A stretch of DNA of 64,000 nucleotides from NCBI RefSeq assembly GCF_905171765.1, contig NC_053391.1, forward strand, positions 108,474,644 through 108,538,643. Direction: 5' to 3'. Of this stretch, positions 12,089-22,030 are shown one piece after another. Both the position numbers and the translations under genes were made by a program. This DNA comes from Bufo bufo. Taxonomy: Eukaryota > Chordata > Amphibia > Anura > Bufonidae. The notes beneath the pieces were generated by a model. It searched no databases. It saw only the letters and a list, made by a program, of their open reading frames with translations, and was not told the origin of the DNA. Position 1 is the first letter of the stretch; the number at the start of each line of letters is the position of its first letter.

Positions 12089-12462
12089 TTAAGCACACAA
12101 CCTGGTCTGGTTAATGGTTCCATCTTTCGATCCTTGAAGAGTATACATTGATATAAGATGATATATACCCCCAGAGAGTGCCCCCTTTTACTGTTTTTCT
12201 CATTTTGTGACTGGAATTGTGTCCGCACACACTCTGGAGGCTCCGCTATGTAATGGGTCTGGTTTGTGAATATACTGAAGTAATGAAGAGGGTGGACATG
12301 TTGCTGGAAAGTACTGACAACTCCACAGCAAGTACAGAATCACATTCTACATTGATTATACTGACATGATGGAGCTACACTTTTCATACAGACACACTGC
12401 ACTCCCATCTACAACAAGAACAAGACACTAATCAGCAAGTAGCACTGTCTGAGCTGTGTTAC

Positions 12463-12582
12463 CTTCAGCAGGAGAGGCCAGCTCCCAGGGAGGGACAAAG
12501 AGACCCTTCAGGTCCCTGAGAATGTCAGCACTGCGCTCCCTGCCTTCTGCCTGCACCGGCTTACCAGACTTTTCTTCCGTGT
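12463..12582 (-). CDS. rabgef1: Candidate RABGEF1 cassette exon, 40 aa
   Basis: A 120-nt segment has acceptor GAAACTATCCAG before 12582, preceded by a T/C-rich tract, and donor GTAACA after 12463. It is open in one frame in the exact phase needed between exon 3 (ends with one base) and exon 4 (starts with two). Skipping or including it preserves the frame and adds 40 residues: TEEKSGKPVQAEGRERSADI then LRDLKGLFVPPWELASPAE, with split Asp codons at each side. It would lengthen the linker between the membrane-binding motif and the helical bundle. I do not recall this sequence in the human isoform, so it may be lineage-specific, alternatively spliced, or a chance ORF. Confidence 0.55.
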
Positions 12583-13112
12583 CTGGATAGTTTCAGGAGC
12601 AAATCAGATAGCCAAAAAGGTTACGTGACAGGAAAAGGGGAGAAATCAGGAGGAGGAAAAATAAATGCAGAAATGAAATTAATTATGATAAAAGGATGAA
12701 ACAAAAAGTGCTAAATAAAGAGACAAAGTAGCATGCAGTTGTCACCAGTAAGGATGGGTCTGGGTTCCTACTGACTCAGGTTTGTGATCCTCTAACTAGA
12801 TCATCATTGGTACTGGCATGGTTTGGGCACAACGAGCAATACAGCACCCAGGCATACGTTCCTCTTTATCTCTTGATTTTTCGGACATAAGAATCTGCTA
12901 CGTGATAATGTGAACATACCCTTTAAGGGGTTCTCCAGGTTCGGCCCCCTCCCCACCATCCCTGGAGCTGAGGAGGGAAGTGCACTTACCTAGCTCCTTG
13001 CCATCCGGCCCACTGCTGAGGTCGCCCTCTGATATATACTGAGAACCCACACAAATATGTATATACCTTTATCAAAACCCATAAAGGAACTGCTTGCACA
13101 ACAATTCCTTAA

Positions 13113-13372
13113 ATGGGTTTTCTCATGAAGACATTCCCTGTCCATGAGCATATTAGGGAATATGGACATCAGGGGGGGAAGAGGTTTCATCAAAACAGGG
13201 AGCCGCTCTACACAAGCCATTCCTGTTATGGCAGACTATTCACCTAAATTACTGCCATGTAAAATACCTGGCTGGCTGCAGATACTCTGGCAGAATCAGC
13301 TGTTTTCCGGATATGCTCATCGTCCAAAGGTGCCACATTCTGAAAGTGGATATCTCTGATGAGACCACCCCT
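13113..13372. mobile_element. TTAA MITE (ATGGGTTTTCTCATGAAGAC)
   Basis: Left end ATGGGTTTTCTCAT and right end ATGAGACCACCCCT are imperfect inverted repeats flanked by TTAA at 13109-13112 and 13373-13376. Inner parts also pair, e.g. ATTAGGGAATATGGACATC. It is noncoding. Confidence 0.65.
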
Positions 13373-14125
13373 TTAATTGCTTCCCCAAAGGGTAACATTT
13401 CTTTAGTAGCTGCTCCGACTGTAATGAGGTCAGAGATGATAGCTGCTGACATAGGCCTAATCAATTCTGACCGGACCCATGCAGACCAGCAACGACTAAG
13501 CTGCCAGGGATGTCTGCAGGACTCCTATATCTTACTTCTCTCGCCCCATGCCGCTTGAGATGCCGGTACATTGTTCTAATGTCCTGCAGCACATTTTCCC
13601 ATATGTCCGTCATGAGGACAAGCTGGTGTTGTGGGTGAAGGGCTTATATCTACTGCACAATTCTGTACAAAATGGGATGTAGTAAAGTGTTACAAGGCAT
13701 GTCCAAGAGGCGATGCTTCATTTTCACTTATTTGTGTTCAGATATTAAAGGGTCTCTGAGTTTTCAAAAAACTTTTGATTTGCCATAGAGACATATCAAA
13801 AGTTCTGATTGGTGAGGGTGTGAATGCTGAGACCCCCGATGATCACTAGAACGAGGAGAGAGAAGCGCTCACATAGTTCATAAATGTTTTGGGCCTGAGA
13901 GATCAGGGAGCCTTCTCTTGCCCCATGGCAGACAACACCTTATTGCAGCGCAAAGGGGCAAAATGTGCAAGAAATCCACAACAGATAGAACATGCTGCAG
14001 ATTTGCAGAATACTCTCAAATCTGTGCAGATTCTTTCTGCAGTGGGTGAATGGGATTTTTAGAAGCCCCTTTAGTCAGAAACATGTTTGTTACTATGAAT
14101 GCTAGTGATTCCTGGCTGCATTTAA

Positions 14126-14467
14126 AGGGAACCTGTCACCAGGATTTTGTGTATAGAGCTGAGGACATGGGTTGCTAGATGGCCGCTAGCACATCTGCAA
14201 TACCCAGTCCCCATAGCTCTGTGTGCTTTTATTGTGTAAAAAAAAAACGATTTCATACATATGCAAATTAACCTGAGATGAGTCCTGTACGTGAGATGAG
14301 TCAGGGACAGGACTCATCTCAGGGTAATTTGCATATGTATCAAATCGTTTGTTTTACACAATAAAAGCACACAGAGCTATGGGGACTGGGTATTGCGGAT
14401 GTGCTAGCGGCCATCTAGCAACCCATGTCCTCAGCTCTATGCACAAAATCCCGGTGACAGGTTCCCT
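14126..14467. mobile_element. Palindromic TTAA MITE (AGGGAACCTGTCACC termini)
   Basis: AGGGAACCTGTCACCAGGATT and its near-complement CCGGTGACAGGTTCCCT are flanked by TTAA at 14122-14125 and 14468-14471. Both arms contain GAGCTGAGGACATGGGTTGC, TAGATGGCCGCTAGCACATC and ATACCCAGTCCCCATAGCTC in opposite orientation, so almost the whole 342 bp folds back. Arms are over 90% complementary by eye, implying fairly recent insertion. Confidence 0.9.
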
Positions 14468-14572
14468 TTAACTTGATTGTTAGGGATTTCAAAGACTTGA
14501 ACATTTAAGTGTTCGGCTGCATTCCCACAGCTAATGTAAAATAAGGGAGAGAAAACTAAGCTGCTACCTTAA

Positions 14573-14908
14573 AGGTATTATCCTATTACAAACACTTATC
14601 CCCTATCCACAGCACAGGGGATGATTGTCTGATTGGCGGCCCCCACTATTTATGAAAACTGGGACCCTGTGTTTTTCCCACTTGAATAGAGTGGCGGCAG
14701 TCACACATGCACACTGCAGCGTCAGGGGACTACCGGAGAGAGAAGAGTGCTTGTTCTCAGCTATCTCCGGCAGTTTCAGAGTAGAATGGACAGCCTCTTC
14801 GTTCAAATGGGGGAACATAAGGCCACCATGCTTGGGATCAGTGGGGAACTCTGCAGTTGGACCCCCGCTGATCAGACACTTACCCCTATTCTGAATGGGA
14901 TAACCTGT
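14573..14908. mobile_element. TTAA MITE (AGGTATTATCC termini)
   Basis: AGGTATTATCC at the left and GGATAACCTG at the right are short inverted ends flanked by TTAA at 14569-14572 and 14909-14912. The interior includes GATTGTCTGATTGGCGGCCC and a GGACCCCCGCTGATCAGACA block that partly pair. Confidence 0.65.
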
Positions 14909-15132
14909 TTAAAGCAAATGTCAGAGAACAAAAATATACATCACCTATTTCACATCCTTAAGCCGGTCTCAGAAGTGTGTGTAAGGTCTGTGAAATATGG
15001 TCGATGTGACAGCCGGACCTTCCATGGCTCAGTGGACCCAAACTCACTGTATCATAGTCACCTACATTCCTGTACTCACATCATTGATTAATTACTAAGT
15101 TGCAGTGAGTTCTGGTCCGCCGAGATGCAGTA

Positions 15133-15409
15133 AGGGTGCATTCAGACGACCGTGTTTTGCAGTCCTCAAGTTGGGGATCCGCAAAACACGGATACCGGCC
15201 GTCTGTGTTCCACATTTTGCGGACCGCACATGGCCGGCCCTATGATAGAACTGCCTATTCTTGTCCGGACAAGAATAGGACATGCTCTATATTTTTTGTG
15301 GCGCAGTGGAATGGAACTATACTTTTGCAGCCCTATTGAAACTAATGGGTCCGCACCCATTCTGCAGAACTGATGCGGACCCATTCATACGGTCGTGTGA
15401 ATGAGCCCT
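15133..15409. mobile_element. Foldback MITE, 'TTGCGGA' family, copy 3
   Basis: AGGGTGCATTCAGACGACCGT pairs with ACGGTCGTGTGAATGAGCCCT. Interior blocks GGATCCGCAAAACACGGATA, TGCGGACCGCACATGGCCGG and TTGTCCGGACAAGAATAGGACATG identify the family seen at 4025, 8180, 19236 and 22989. Confidence 0.82.
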
Positions 15410-15683
15410 GAGTCTGGGAAATGCTGCTGTCACATGGAACGCTCTTGACTGTGTGAAACCAGCCTAAGGAACATATTCTAAATTTCCGGAATTCTCTGCC
15501 CAAACTGGGATTGTCACATGACAGATTTACAAGATGCCACTTATGTGTAAGAAGTAACTTATTTTGGCAGCCGTGTCTTACCAATAATAGGGATATGGAA
15601 GATTGAACAGGAGGAGTCAGGAGCAATACATTACAACAGGGAGATACTGTGCACTGCTGTGTATTGCTTATACGTGTGGTTAC

Positions 15684-15853
15684 CTTTCTTCGGTACACTT
15701 TTGGATGAGGCTGTAAAGAATTTCTTCACCGTTGTCACTTTTCTTGTCTTTTCATTGGATTTCTTTTCTTCAAATTTGGTAAAGCCCAGAGATGTTTGAC
15801 CACCCTGCGCTCCTTGGCTGCTGGCGTAAGCCTCCTCTTCTTCCCTCTGCAAG
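15684..15853 (-). CDS. rabgef1: RABGEF1 exon 3: MIU helix and linker
   Basis: This 170-nt exon has acceptor CCATTACAG before 15853 and donor GTAACC after 15684. It completes Arg60 and encodes residues 61-116: LQREEEEAYASSQ, then FTKFEEKKSNEKTRKVTTVK and KFFTASSKSVPKK. The acidic LQREEEE stretch finishes the ubiquitin-binding MIU helix begun in exon 2. The basic KFFTASSK part corresponds to the membrane-binding motif of Rabex-5. It ends with one base of Asp117, in phase with exon 4 and with the cassette candidate. Confidence 0.94.
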
Positions 15854-16471
15854 CTGTAATGGCAAATGTCTACAGGTCATGCCTAGACATCCATGTGAAA
15901 TGTTAGGATAATTTGCTTGTGGGGATTACCCAGTATATTATGTGGTTACAAGAACTTGTTCCGGAATAGGTTAAGACATGGTGAAAGTGGTGCTTGTCCT
16001 TACTGTTGTGGATAAGCATATGTCATCACTGGAGTATTGGGCTCGGAGATCTCCAGCATTAGGAAGTCAGAGCTCTTCAGGTGATCTGAGTCTCATTTAA
16101 TCCACAGTATCTCGCCCATCTAATCTCAAACACATAGCGGTGCTACACTTCCATTAGGCACTATCTTTCTCTCTGTATTATATCAGATGGTCACCCGCAC
16201 AGCTACTGCGTCTTCAAGATGTCATCAGGATGACACAATTCTTTCTCTAGAGATCGCTGCGCCGGAGATCAGATGATGCCTGCTGGTCCAGCTTTTAAAT
16301 TACATTAAAGTTGCGGCCAGCAATACATTTTCTCTTGCATCAGTCAAAGGGAAAATGTAGACTTTCATGGTGGCCAATCGAATAATTACATAGATTGATC
16401 ATATCCGACAAATACTGTCTCATCCTCATGAGGGGACAGTATGTGCAAAATGACATGGATTATCTTGTTAA

Positions 16472-17000
16472 AGAGGACCTGCCACCCCTCCTGACATGTC
16501 TGTTTTATACTTGTATTCCCCATAAAATAACAATACTGAAACCTCCGTTTTTTTTAAAGAGTTGTTCCAGTTTCATGATATTAATGAACCAACCTTAGGA
16601 AAGTCATCAATTTCAGATTGGTGGAGGTCCGATTCACTGTCCGATCAGCTGTTTGACTGGGCCGCGGTTCTTGTGCAAGTGCTGCATCATCTGCAATGTC
16701 TACCTGCACATCACCACCAGTACAATGTAGATGGCGTTCAGATAAACAAACTGAAGAGGATGCAATGCTCACCTGAGTGCCACAGTCTCTGATTGGCGGG
16801 GGTGCCAAAAGTCAGAAACCTATCCTGAGGATAGATCATCAATTTAATGAAACCGGAAAACACCTTTAAGAACTCTTCCTTGTGCTGTTCTTGTTATTCT
16901 GGAGGAATAACAAGAGGAACAGCACAATGCAGAGTTTTAAAAAAACACAATAATACAAGTATTTAATAAAGCAGACTTGTCCGGAGCCAACAGCTTCTCT
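16472..17000. mobile_element. TTAA MITE containing a second TTAA MITE
   Basis: The outer element begins AGAGGACCTGCC after TTAA 16468-16471 and ends CAGCTTCTCT before TTAA 17001-17004. Its left part (CTTGTATTCCCCATAAAATA) and right part (ATACAAGTATTTAATAAAGC) pair loosely. An inner element, 16558-16865, begins AGAGTTGTTCCAGTTTCAT and ends ATGAAACCGGAAAACACCT with its own TTAA duplication (16554-16557, 16866-16869). Confidence 0.65.
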
Positions 17001-17065
17001 TTAAGTGATCTTGACGCTTTAGTTGGATTAATAATCCTTCATTTTAACTCCCATTTAAAGCAGGT

Positions 17066-17435
17066 CGTGATGAATGATTTGTGTGCGAACACACGATAAG
17101 GGTACCTCTTTGGCGCACAGGGACGACCACGATTCAGAGATTATTTTTGTTGGTATAAATGCTATTTATTGTTCAGTGGACAACGCGTTTCGGAGTTTAT
17201 AACTTCTTTCTCAAGTCTTAGGGACGCCAACAGCAAAAAGAAAAAAGAAAAAGGTGGCCAGATGGCTGGAGACTCCCTCTGGTGCGTGCTGCTGTGTCTG
17301 GCGCCAAAACGCGTTGTCCACTGAACAATAAATAGCATTTATACCAACAAAAAAAGAATCTCTGAATCGTGGTCGTCCCTGTGCGCCAAAGAGGTACCCT
17401 TATCGTGTGTTCGCACACAAATCATTAATCACGCC
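17066..17435. repeat. 370-bp palindrome with hammerhead relic
   Basis: The left arm (17066 to about 17200) and right arm (about 17300-17435) are long inverted copies. Both carry CACACGATAAGGGTACCTCT, GGACGACCACGATTCAGAGA and the TAAATGCTATTTATTGTTCAG block in opposite orientation. At the inner edge each arm holds the AACGCGTT motif of hammerhead-type PLE repeats. On the minus strand, 17176-17216 reads TTGAGAAAGAAG, TTATAAACTCC, GAAACGCGTTGTCC, a decayed hammerhead whose CTGANGA box is lost. The spacer includes TCTGGCGCCAAAACGCGTTG. Confidence 0.6.
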
Positions 17436-18182
17436 CTCAACAGTCCCTAGGAGTTTTGGCAACTCCATCCAAAAGGATTGGACGGGTACCGGCAGCACTG
17501 CCCCCCCCCCCACCCCTTGTGTGTCTACCCTTACGGACATTGTGCTCACACACCCAAAGGTGAGCACATTCCACCCATTTCGCTTAGTAGATTATTATCG
17601 CCTGCTACCCTATGAGCGCCTCTCCCTATTCTCTCTTGCCATAATTGCGATTTAAAGCAGGTGTTTGGGATTTTGATACCGATGGGCTATCCTAAGGACA
17701 CACCGCCAATCAACTGCTTTGTTTTAGCTCTGCAACTACACCGCTCAATCCGTTGTGTAGTGGAAAGAGCTGGTAACTGCAGCACTGTTCCCACTGAAGT
17801 GAACAGGAGCAGTACTGCAGCAGCCAGCTCCGTCCACTACACAAGGGACTGAGCGGCGTAGTTACGGATCACATGGAGATGATTTGCCTGGTCACATGAC
17901 CCGCCATCAGCAGCCATCTTATGGACAGGACCTCTGTCAGACTTTGTAAACAAGGGGGCATATCTTATAAAATATAGAAAATGGGGCAGCATTTTAACAA
18001 AGACTATATTAATAAGTGCTATATAATCATCTCACAAACAAATTAATGAACAGTAACCAGAAGGTGGCCAACCCCTTTAAGGATAGACTAACAATATCAA
18101 ACCCCTGGACAACCCATTTAACAGCAGCATGCCGTAACTGTATGTAACCAGGTCATGTTTCCGTAGACGAGTATAAGTATAC

Positions 18183-18365
18183 CGTTCTGCAAGCTCCCAG
18201 TCCTCCTGGATTTGTTTCTGTCGTGCCTTCTGGTACTCCTCCCGCCAGCACTTTGAGCAGAACCCTTGCCACGCTGGGTTTCCATAGTAGCCACATCCTT
18301 TTTTACAGAGTAATTCTGACTGGTCCACGTGGATGGCCCGGCGCTCCGATTTCAGACTCATCTTC
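18183..18365 (-). CDS. rabgef1: RABGEF1 exon 2: start codon, A20 zinc finger
   Basis: Acceptor TCTTCCTCAG precedes 18365; the ATG is at 18361 after four 5'UTR bases (GAAG). Donor GTATAC follows 18183. Residues 1-60 open [20 protein letters not shown]. Cys19, Cys23, Cys35 and Cys38 form the C-x3-C-x11-C-x2-C A20-type zinc finger. Tyr25 and Tyr26 lie in the known ubiquitin-contact loop. [11 protein letters not shown] begins the MIU helix; Ala58 is the position known to be essential for ubiquitin binding. This start is chosen because it matches the vertebrate Rabex-5 N-terminus exactly in position. Reading past 18183 runs into intron. Confidence 0.96.
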
Positions 18366-19235
18366 CTGAGGAAGACAAAACGTCACATTTATTAGGTCTA
18401 AATCATTAAAACAAAACGAATTAAGCAGAGAGTAAAAAGGCCCCTTAAAATATTGGTGTAAATCACAAGAAGAAATTTGTGGCATCATACTGGACCTGCA
18501 GAAGATGTTGATGGCATGCAGAATGGCAAAAGATGAACTGTTTACCGTTTGAGAGAGAAAGGAATAGAGATGGCGGCACTTTATAAAATACACCCTGTTC
18601 AGATTCTTTAGCAGAATGGGTGAAGCTGTAATAAATGCTGCCGTACCCGCCCTGACATCTCATCCAGGAAATGGGCAGCAGACTGTCAGAGGACAACATG
18701 AGACCTCCAATAAATGTTCTGGATCAAGTGAAAAATATATTTGTACGGTATTAGCCAGTAAATAGAAGAAAACATAAAACTGAGATTGCTCAGTGGTTGA
18801 TATCTTTTGTCGGTGAAACTGGTCAAAAGCTTAGAACAAGAATGAACTCTCATCGACACACAATAAAAGAAAGGAAAGAGATGCCTGTACCAAAACTTTT
18901 GCAGCCATGATCACAACATCACAGACATGAAAGTACTGATATTAAAAGGGAATTTCAAATCTTAAAAGGACAGGAGAGTCAAGGAATACAAGCTCATGAC
19001 TGACATTTAACACACTCGGATCAGGAATGACTGTCTCAAGGATTTATATCCTTCTATATATCCCTTAAGGAATGTGCCCATCAGACATCTTGGGTTCGTC
19101 ATCTTCATGGACTGGATAGCTATTAGAGGACAATAAAGATTTCACACTCATCTATAATTGCTACAACAATTTACTGTTTCTTGCTCCACTCATATTGACC
19201 GGCTTTACATCACTTGTCTCATCTACCTCACTATT

Positions 19236-19511
19236 AGGGCTCATTCAAAATTGCGAATCCGTTTTTTTGTGGATTAGATGCTGTCCTATTCACTTCTATG
19301 GGGGACCTATTCTTCCATTGCACGGCTCAGCAAAACAAATGAAACATGTCCTATACTTGTCAGTGAAAATCAGGACATGGTCCCATTGAAGTCTATGGGT
19401 CAGCAAAAAAACTTTCTGCAATCCGTTTTTTTGCGGACATGCTGAACTGTCCGCAAAAAAAAAAACGGGTCAGCATTTTTGTGGACAGCATATGGCCGTC
19501 TGAATGAGCCC
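19236..19511. mobile_element. Foldback MITE, 'TTGCGGA' family, copy 4
   Basis: It starts AGGGCTCATTCAAAATTGCG and ends CGTCTGAATGAGCCCT. The interior contains TCCTATTCACTTCTATGGGG, GAAACATGTCCTATACTTGT and repeated TTTTTTGCGGACA blocks in opposite orientation. Confidence 0.75.
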
Positions 19512-19560
19512 TTACTATGTACTTTGGTGTATAAATATGTAAAGCTTCAGACACTGTATT

Positions 19561-19896
19561 AGGCTACTTTCACACTTGCGGTAGCCTTTTCCAGCAGGCT
19601 GTTCCGACAGGGGAACAGCCTGCCGGATCCGTGCTACCGCAATTCCACCGTGCCGCCGGAAGTCTGCTCCGGCCCCATTTACTATAATGGGAACGGGCCG
19701 GAGGTCCGGCAAACATGCCGAGTGGCGGCCGGACAAAAACCGCCCTGCATGTTTGCCGTGCTGCGGCCGGACCTCTGACCCGTTCCCATTATAGTGAATG
19801 GGGCCGGAGTGGACTTCCGGCAGCACGGATCCGGCAGGCTATTCACCCGCCGGAACAGCTTGCCAGAAAAGGCTATCGCAAGTGTGAAAGTAGCCT
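19561..19896. mobile_element. GC-rich foldback MITE, 'TACTTTCACACT' family, copy 2
   Basis: AGGCTACTTTCACACTTGCG pairs with CGCAAGTGTGAAAGTAGCCT. The arms contain CCGACAGGGGAACAGCCTGC and a GGCCGGAGGTCCGGCAAACA block in both orientations around a centre near 19738. It shares termini and layout with the copy at 5962-6321. Confidence 0.82.
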
Positions 19897-20399
19897 TAAA
19901 AGATGGAAAGAGGCAAGAAAAGCTCACAATTGTGTCATCATCTTTTCAGTAAGCCATTAAAAAAGGTATCAACCACTGAGGAATCTCAATTTTTATTTTT
20001 TCTTATCTCCCAGATCAAGTGAAGGTTATGCCCCCCTGGATTATTTATTTTAATTCATTTCACTTCATTAATAAAATGTAAAACAAGAAATAAACTATGT
20101 GCATCAATCATTAGTCACTTATTAGCACTAAAAATATTGGCAGGTGTTAGGAAATTTAGTGAACTACATTAAAATAACCCGGGGAACGTGATCTTCACTT
20201 GATCCAATTTTCCTGCTCAGCTCCTAGCTGTAAATCCTATGAATGCGTCACGGAGTTCACCGTGGGAAATATATTCCAGTGGTGGGCAGAGGTCACAATA
20301 ATGCCTGTACAAGCGTCATAGATGCCTGTTCATTTTACTCTCTGAAAAATGTCTAAGGCATACCAATACGCCGTATACTTTTCTCCACTATTCATGAGC

Positions 20400-20515
20400 G
20401 CAGGGCGCGCTGTGAACGGCACGGGCAGCACAGCGATGCTGCCTGTGCCGAAATAACCAATAACAAAGCTGCGTACAGCAAGGAGCTTTGCTATTGGTTG
20501 GTTAGGGAGAGCTGG
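20400..20515. repeat. GC-rich foldback with paired CCAAT boxes
   Basis: GGCACGGGCAGCACAGC is mirrored by GCTGCCTGTGCCG, and AACCAATAACAAAGCT by AGCTTTGCTATTGGTT. The two nested inverted repeats place one CCAAT box on each strand. This may be a MITE remnant or a promoter-like palindrome directly upstream of the putative plus-strand exon at 20629. Confidence 0.5.
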
Positions 20516-20628
20516 TGTCCTGCAGCAGGGGAAGCTGGCAGGAGCTACAAGGAGGAGGAGCTGGTTCCCGGGCAGAGTAGGGGGAGCGGAGTGATGTGCC
20601 CAAGGACACCGGAGAACATGGCGGCAGT

Positions 20629-20690
20629 GGAGCTGAAGAGGACTCATCAGTGGTGGGAAAACTACAGCCCAGACTCTAGTGCAGAACAAG
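20629..20690 (+). CDS. Possible orphan first coding exon
   Basis: An ATGG start in good context (GAGAACATGG) opens MAAVELKRTHQWWENYSPDS then SAEQ, followed by CAAG|GTGACA, a plausible phase-1 donor at about 20690. Upstream is GC-rich sequence with CCAAT boxes. The peptide looks like a real gene start (MAAVE...), but I do not recognise the protein, no following exon was identified on this strand, and a minisatellite begins about 50 bp downstream. It could be a captured gene fragment or chance. Confidence 0.28.
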
Positions 20691-20739
20691 GTGACAGCGC
20701 AGCGTGTTATGTATCAATGTGTGTATGTATGTAGTGTGT

Positions 20740-22030
20740 GATCATCACTCACATCTATACATCACACACATCTATACATCACACACATCTATACATCACG
20801 CACTGCACTACATACATCATACACTGCACTACATACATCACATACATCATACACTGCACTACATACATCATACACTGCACTACATACATCATACACTGCA
20901 CTACATACATCACACACTGCACTACATACATCACACACTGCACTACATACATCACGCACATGTATACATCACACACTGCACTACATACATCACATACATC
21001 ATGCACTGCACTACATACATCATACACTGCTGTACATACATCACACACACATCTATACATCACGCACTGCACTACATACATCATGCACTGCACTACATGA
21101 TACATCACACACATGTATACATCACACACTGCTGTACATAAATCTATACATCACACACTGCACTACATACATCACACACATGTATACATCACGCACTGCA
21201 CTACATACATCATACACTGCACTACATACATCATACACTGCACTACATACATCATACACTGCACTACATACATCACGCACTGCACTACATACATCACGCA
21301 CTGCACTACATACATCATACACTGCACTACATACATCATACACTGCACTACATACATCACGCACATCTATACATCACACACTGCACTACATACATCACGC
21401 ACGTGTATACATCACACACTGCACTACATACATCACGCACATCTATACATCACACACTGCTATACATACATCACACACTGCACTACATACATCACGCACA
21501 TCTATACATCACACACTGCACTACATACATCACGCACGTGTATACATCACACACTGCACTACATACATCATGCACATCTATACATCACATCACACACTGC
21601 ACTACATACATCACGCACATCTATACATCACACACTGCTATACATACATCACACACGTATACATCACACACTGCTATACATACATCACACACTGCACTAC
21701 AGACATCACATACATCATGCACTGCACTACATACATCACACACATCTATACATCACACACTGCACTACATACATCACACACATCTATACATCACGCACTG
21801 CACTACATACATCACATACATCATGCACTGCACTACATACATCACGCACATGTATACATCACACACTGCTATACATACCGGTACGTCACACACATCTATA
21901 CATCACGCACTGCATACATCATACATTGCACTACATACATCACGCACATGTATAGATCACACACTGCTATACATACGTCACACATCTATACATCACACAC
22001 TGCACTACATACATCACATAAATCTATGGT
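20740..22030. repeat. 21-bp minisatellite, about 1.3 kb
   Basis: The core unit ACATACATCAYACACTGCACT (21 bp) is repeated dozens of times. Variants replace the CTGCACT part by CATCTATACATCAC or CATGTATACATCAC. The unit length is a multiple of three and lacks stops in several frames, so the long Thr/His/Ile-rich (plus) and Val/Met/Cys-rich (minus) ORFs are artefacts. It lies in RABGEF1 intron 1. Confidence 0.93.

Larger units (their letters stand above)
6554..12462 (-). other. RABGEF1 intron 3 (3' part), mostly unassigned
   Basis: No convincing exon apart from those listed. A foldback MITE lies at 8180-8494 and a possible TTAA element at 10780-12088. Segments near 7030-7080, 10010-10110 and 10240-10320 share a GGATTT...CTGCAGATTCAC-like motif of a dispersed repeat. 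The block 8500-10000 shows nothing identifiable. Confidence 0.6.
12583..15683 (-). other. RABGEF1 intron 3 (5' part) with TTAA MITEs
   Basis: It holds MITEs at 13113-13372, 14126-14467, 14573-14908 and 15133-15409. A half-element begins at TTAA near 13746. The intervening sequence (12600-13100, 13380-14120) has no recognisable feature. Confidence 0.65.
15854..18182 (-). other. RABGEF1 intron 2
   Basis: No additional exon is seen. It contains a nested pair of TTAA MITEs (16472-17000) and a palindrome with a hammerhead relic (17066-17435). The rest (15860-16460, 17440-18070) is unassigned. Confidence 0.65.
18776..19993 (+). mobile_element. Penelope-like element relic (GIY-YIG C-terminus) between inverted repeats
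   Basis: From 18811 a plus-strand frame reads FVGETGQKLRTRMNSHRHTI then KERKE. After a frame change it reads FCSHDHNITDMKVLILKGNF and KEYKLMT. This is the C-terminal part of a GIY-YIG (Uri-type) endonuclease of PLEs. Stops and frame changes show it is dead, and no reverse transcriptase remains. GAGATTGCTCAGTGGTTGAT at 18781-18800 is mirrored by ATCAACCACTGAGGAATCTC at about 19968-19988, giving inverted flanks as is usual for PLE ends. Two MITEs sit between them. Confidence 0.65.

Noticed and set aside
18077..18182. Extension of the A20 exon ORF beyond 18183 ([15 protein letters not shown])
   Set aside because: Family sequence stops matching exactly at a GT donor, and exon 3 supplies the correct continuation in phase.
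20738..22030. CRISPR-like or other spaced repeat array
   Set aside because: The context is vertebrate. Repeats are contiguous tandem units without unique spacers.
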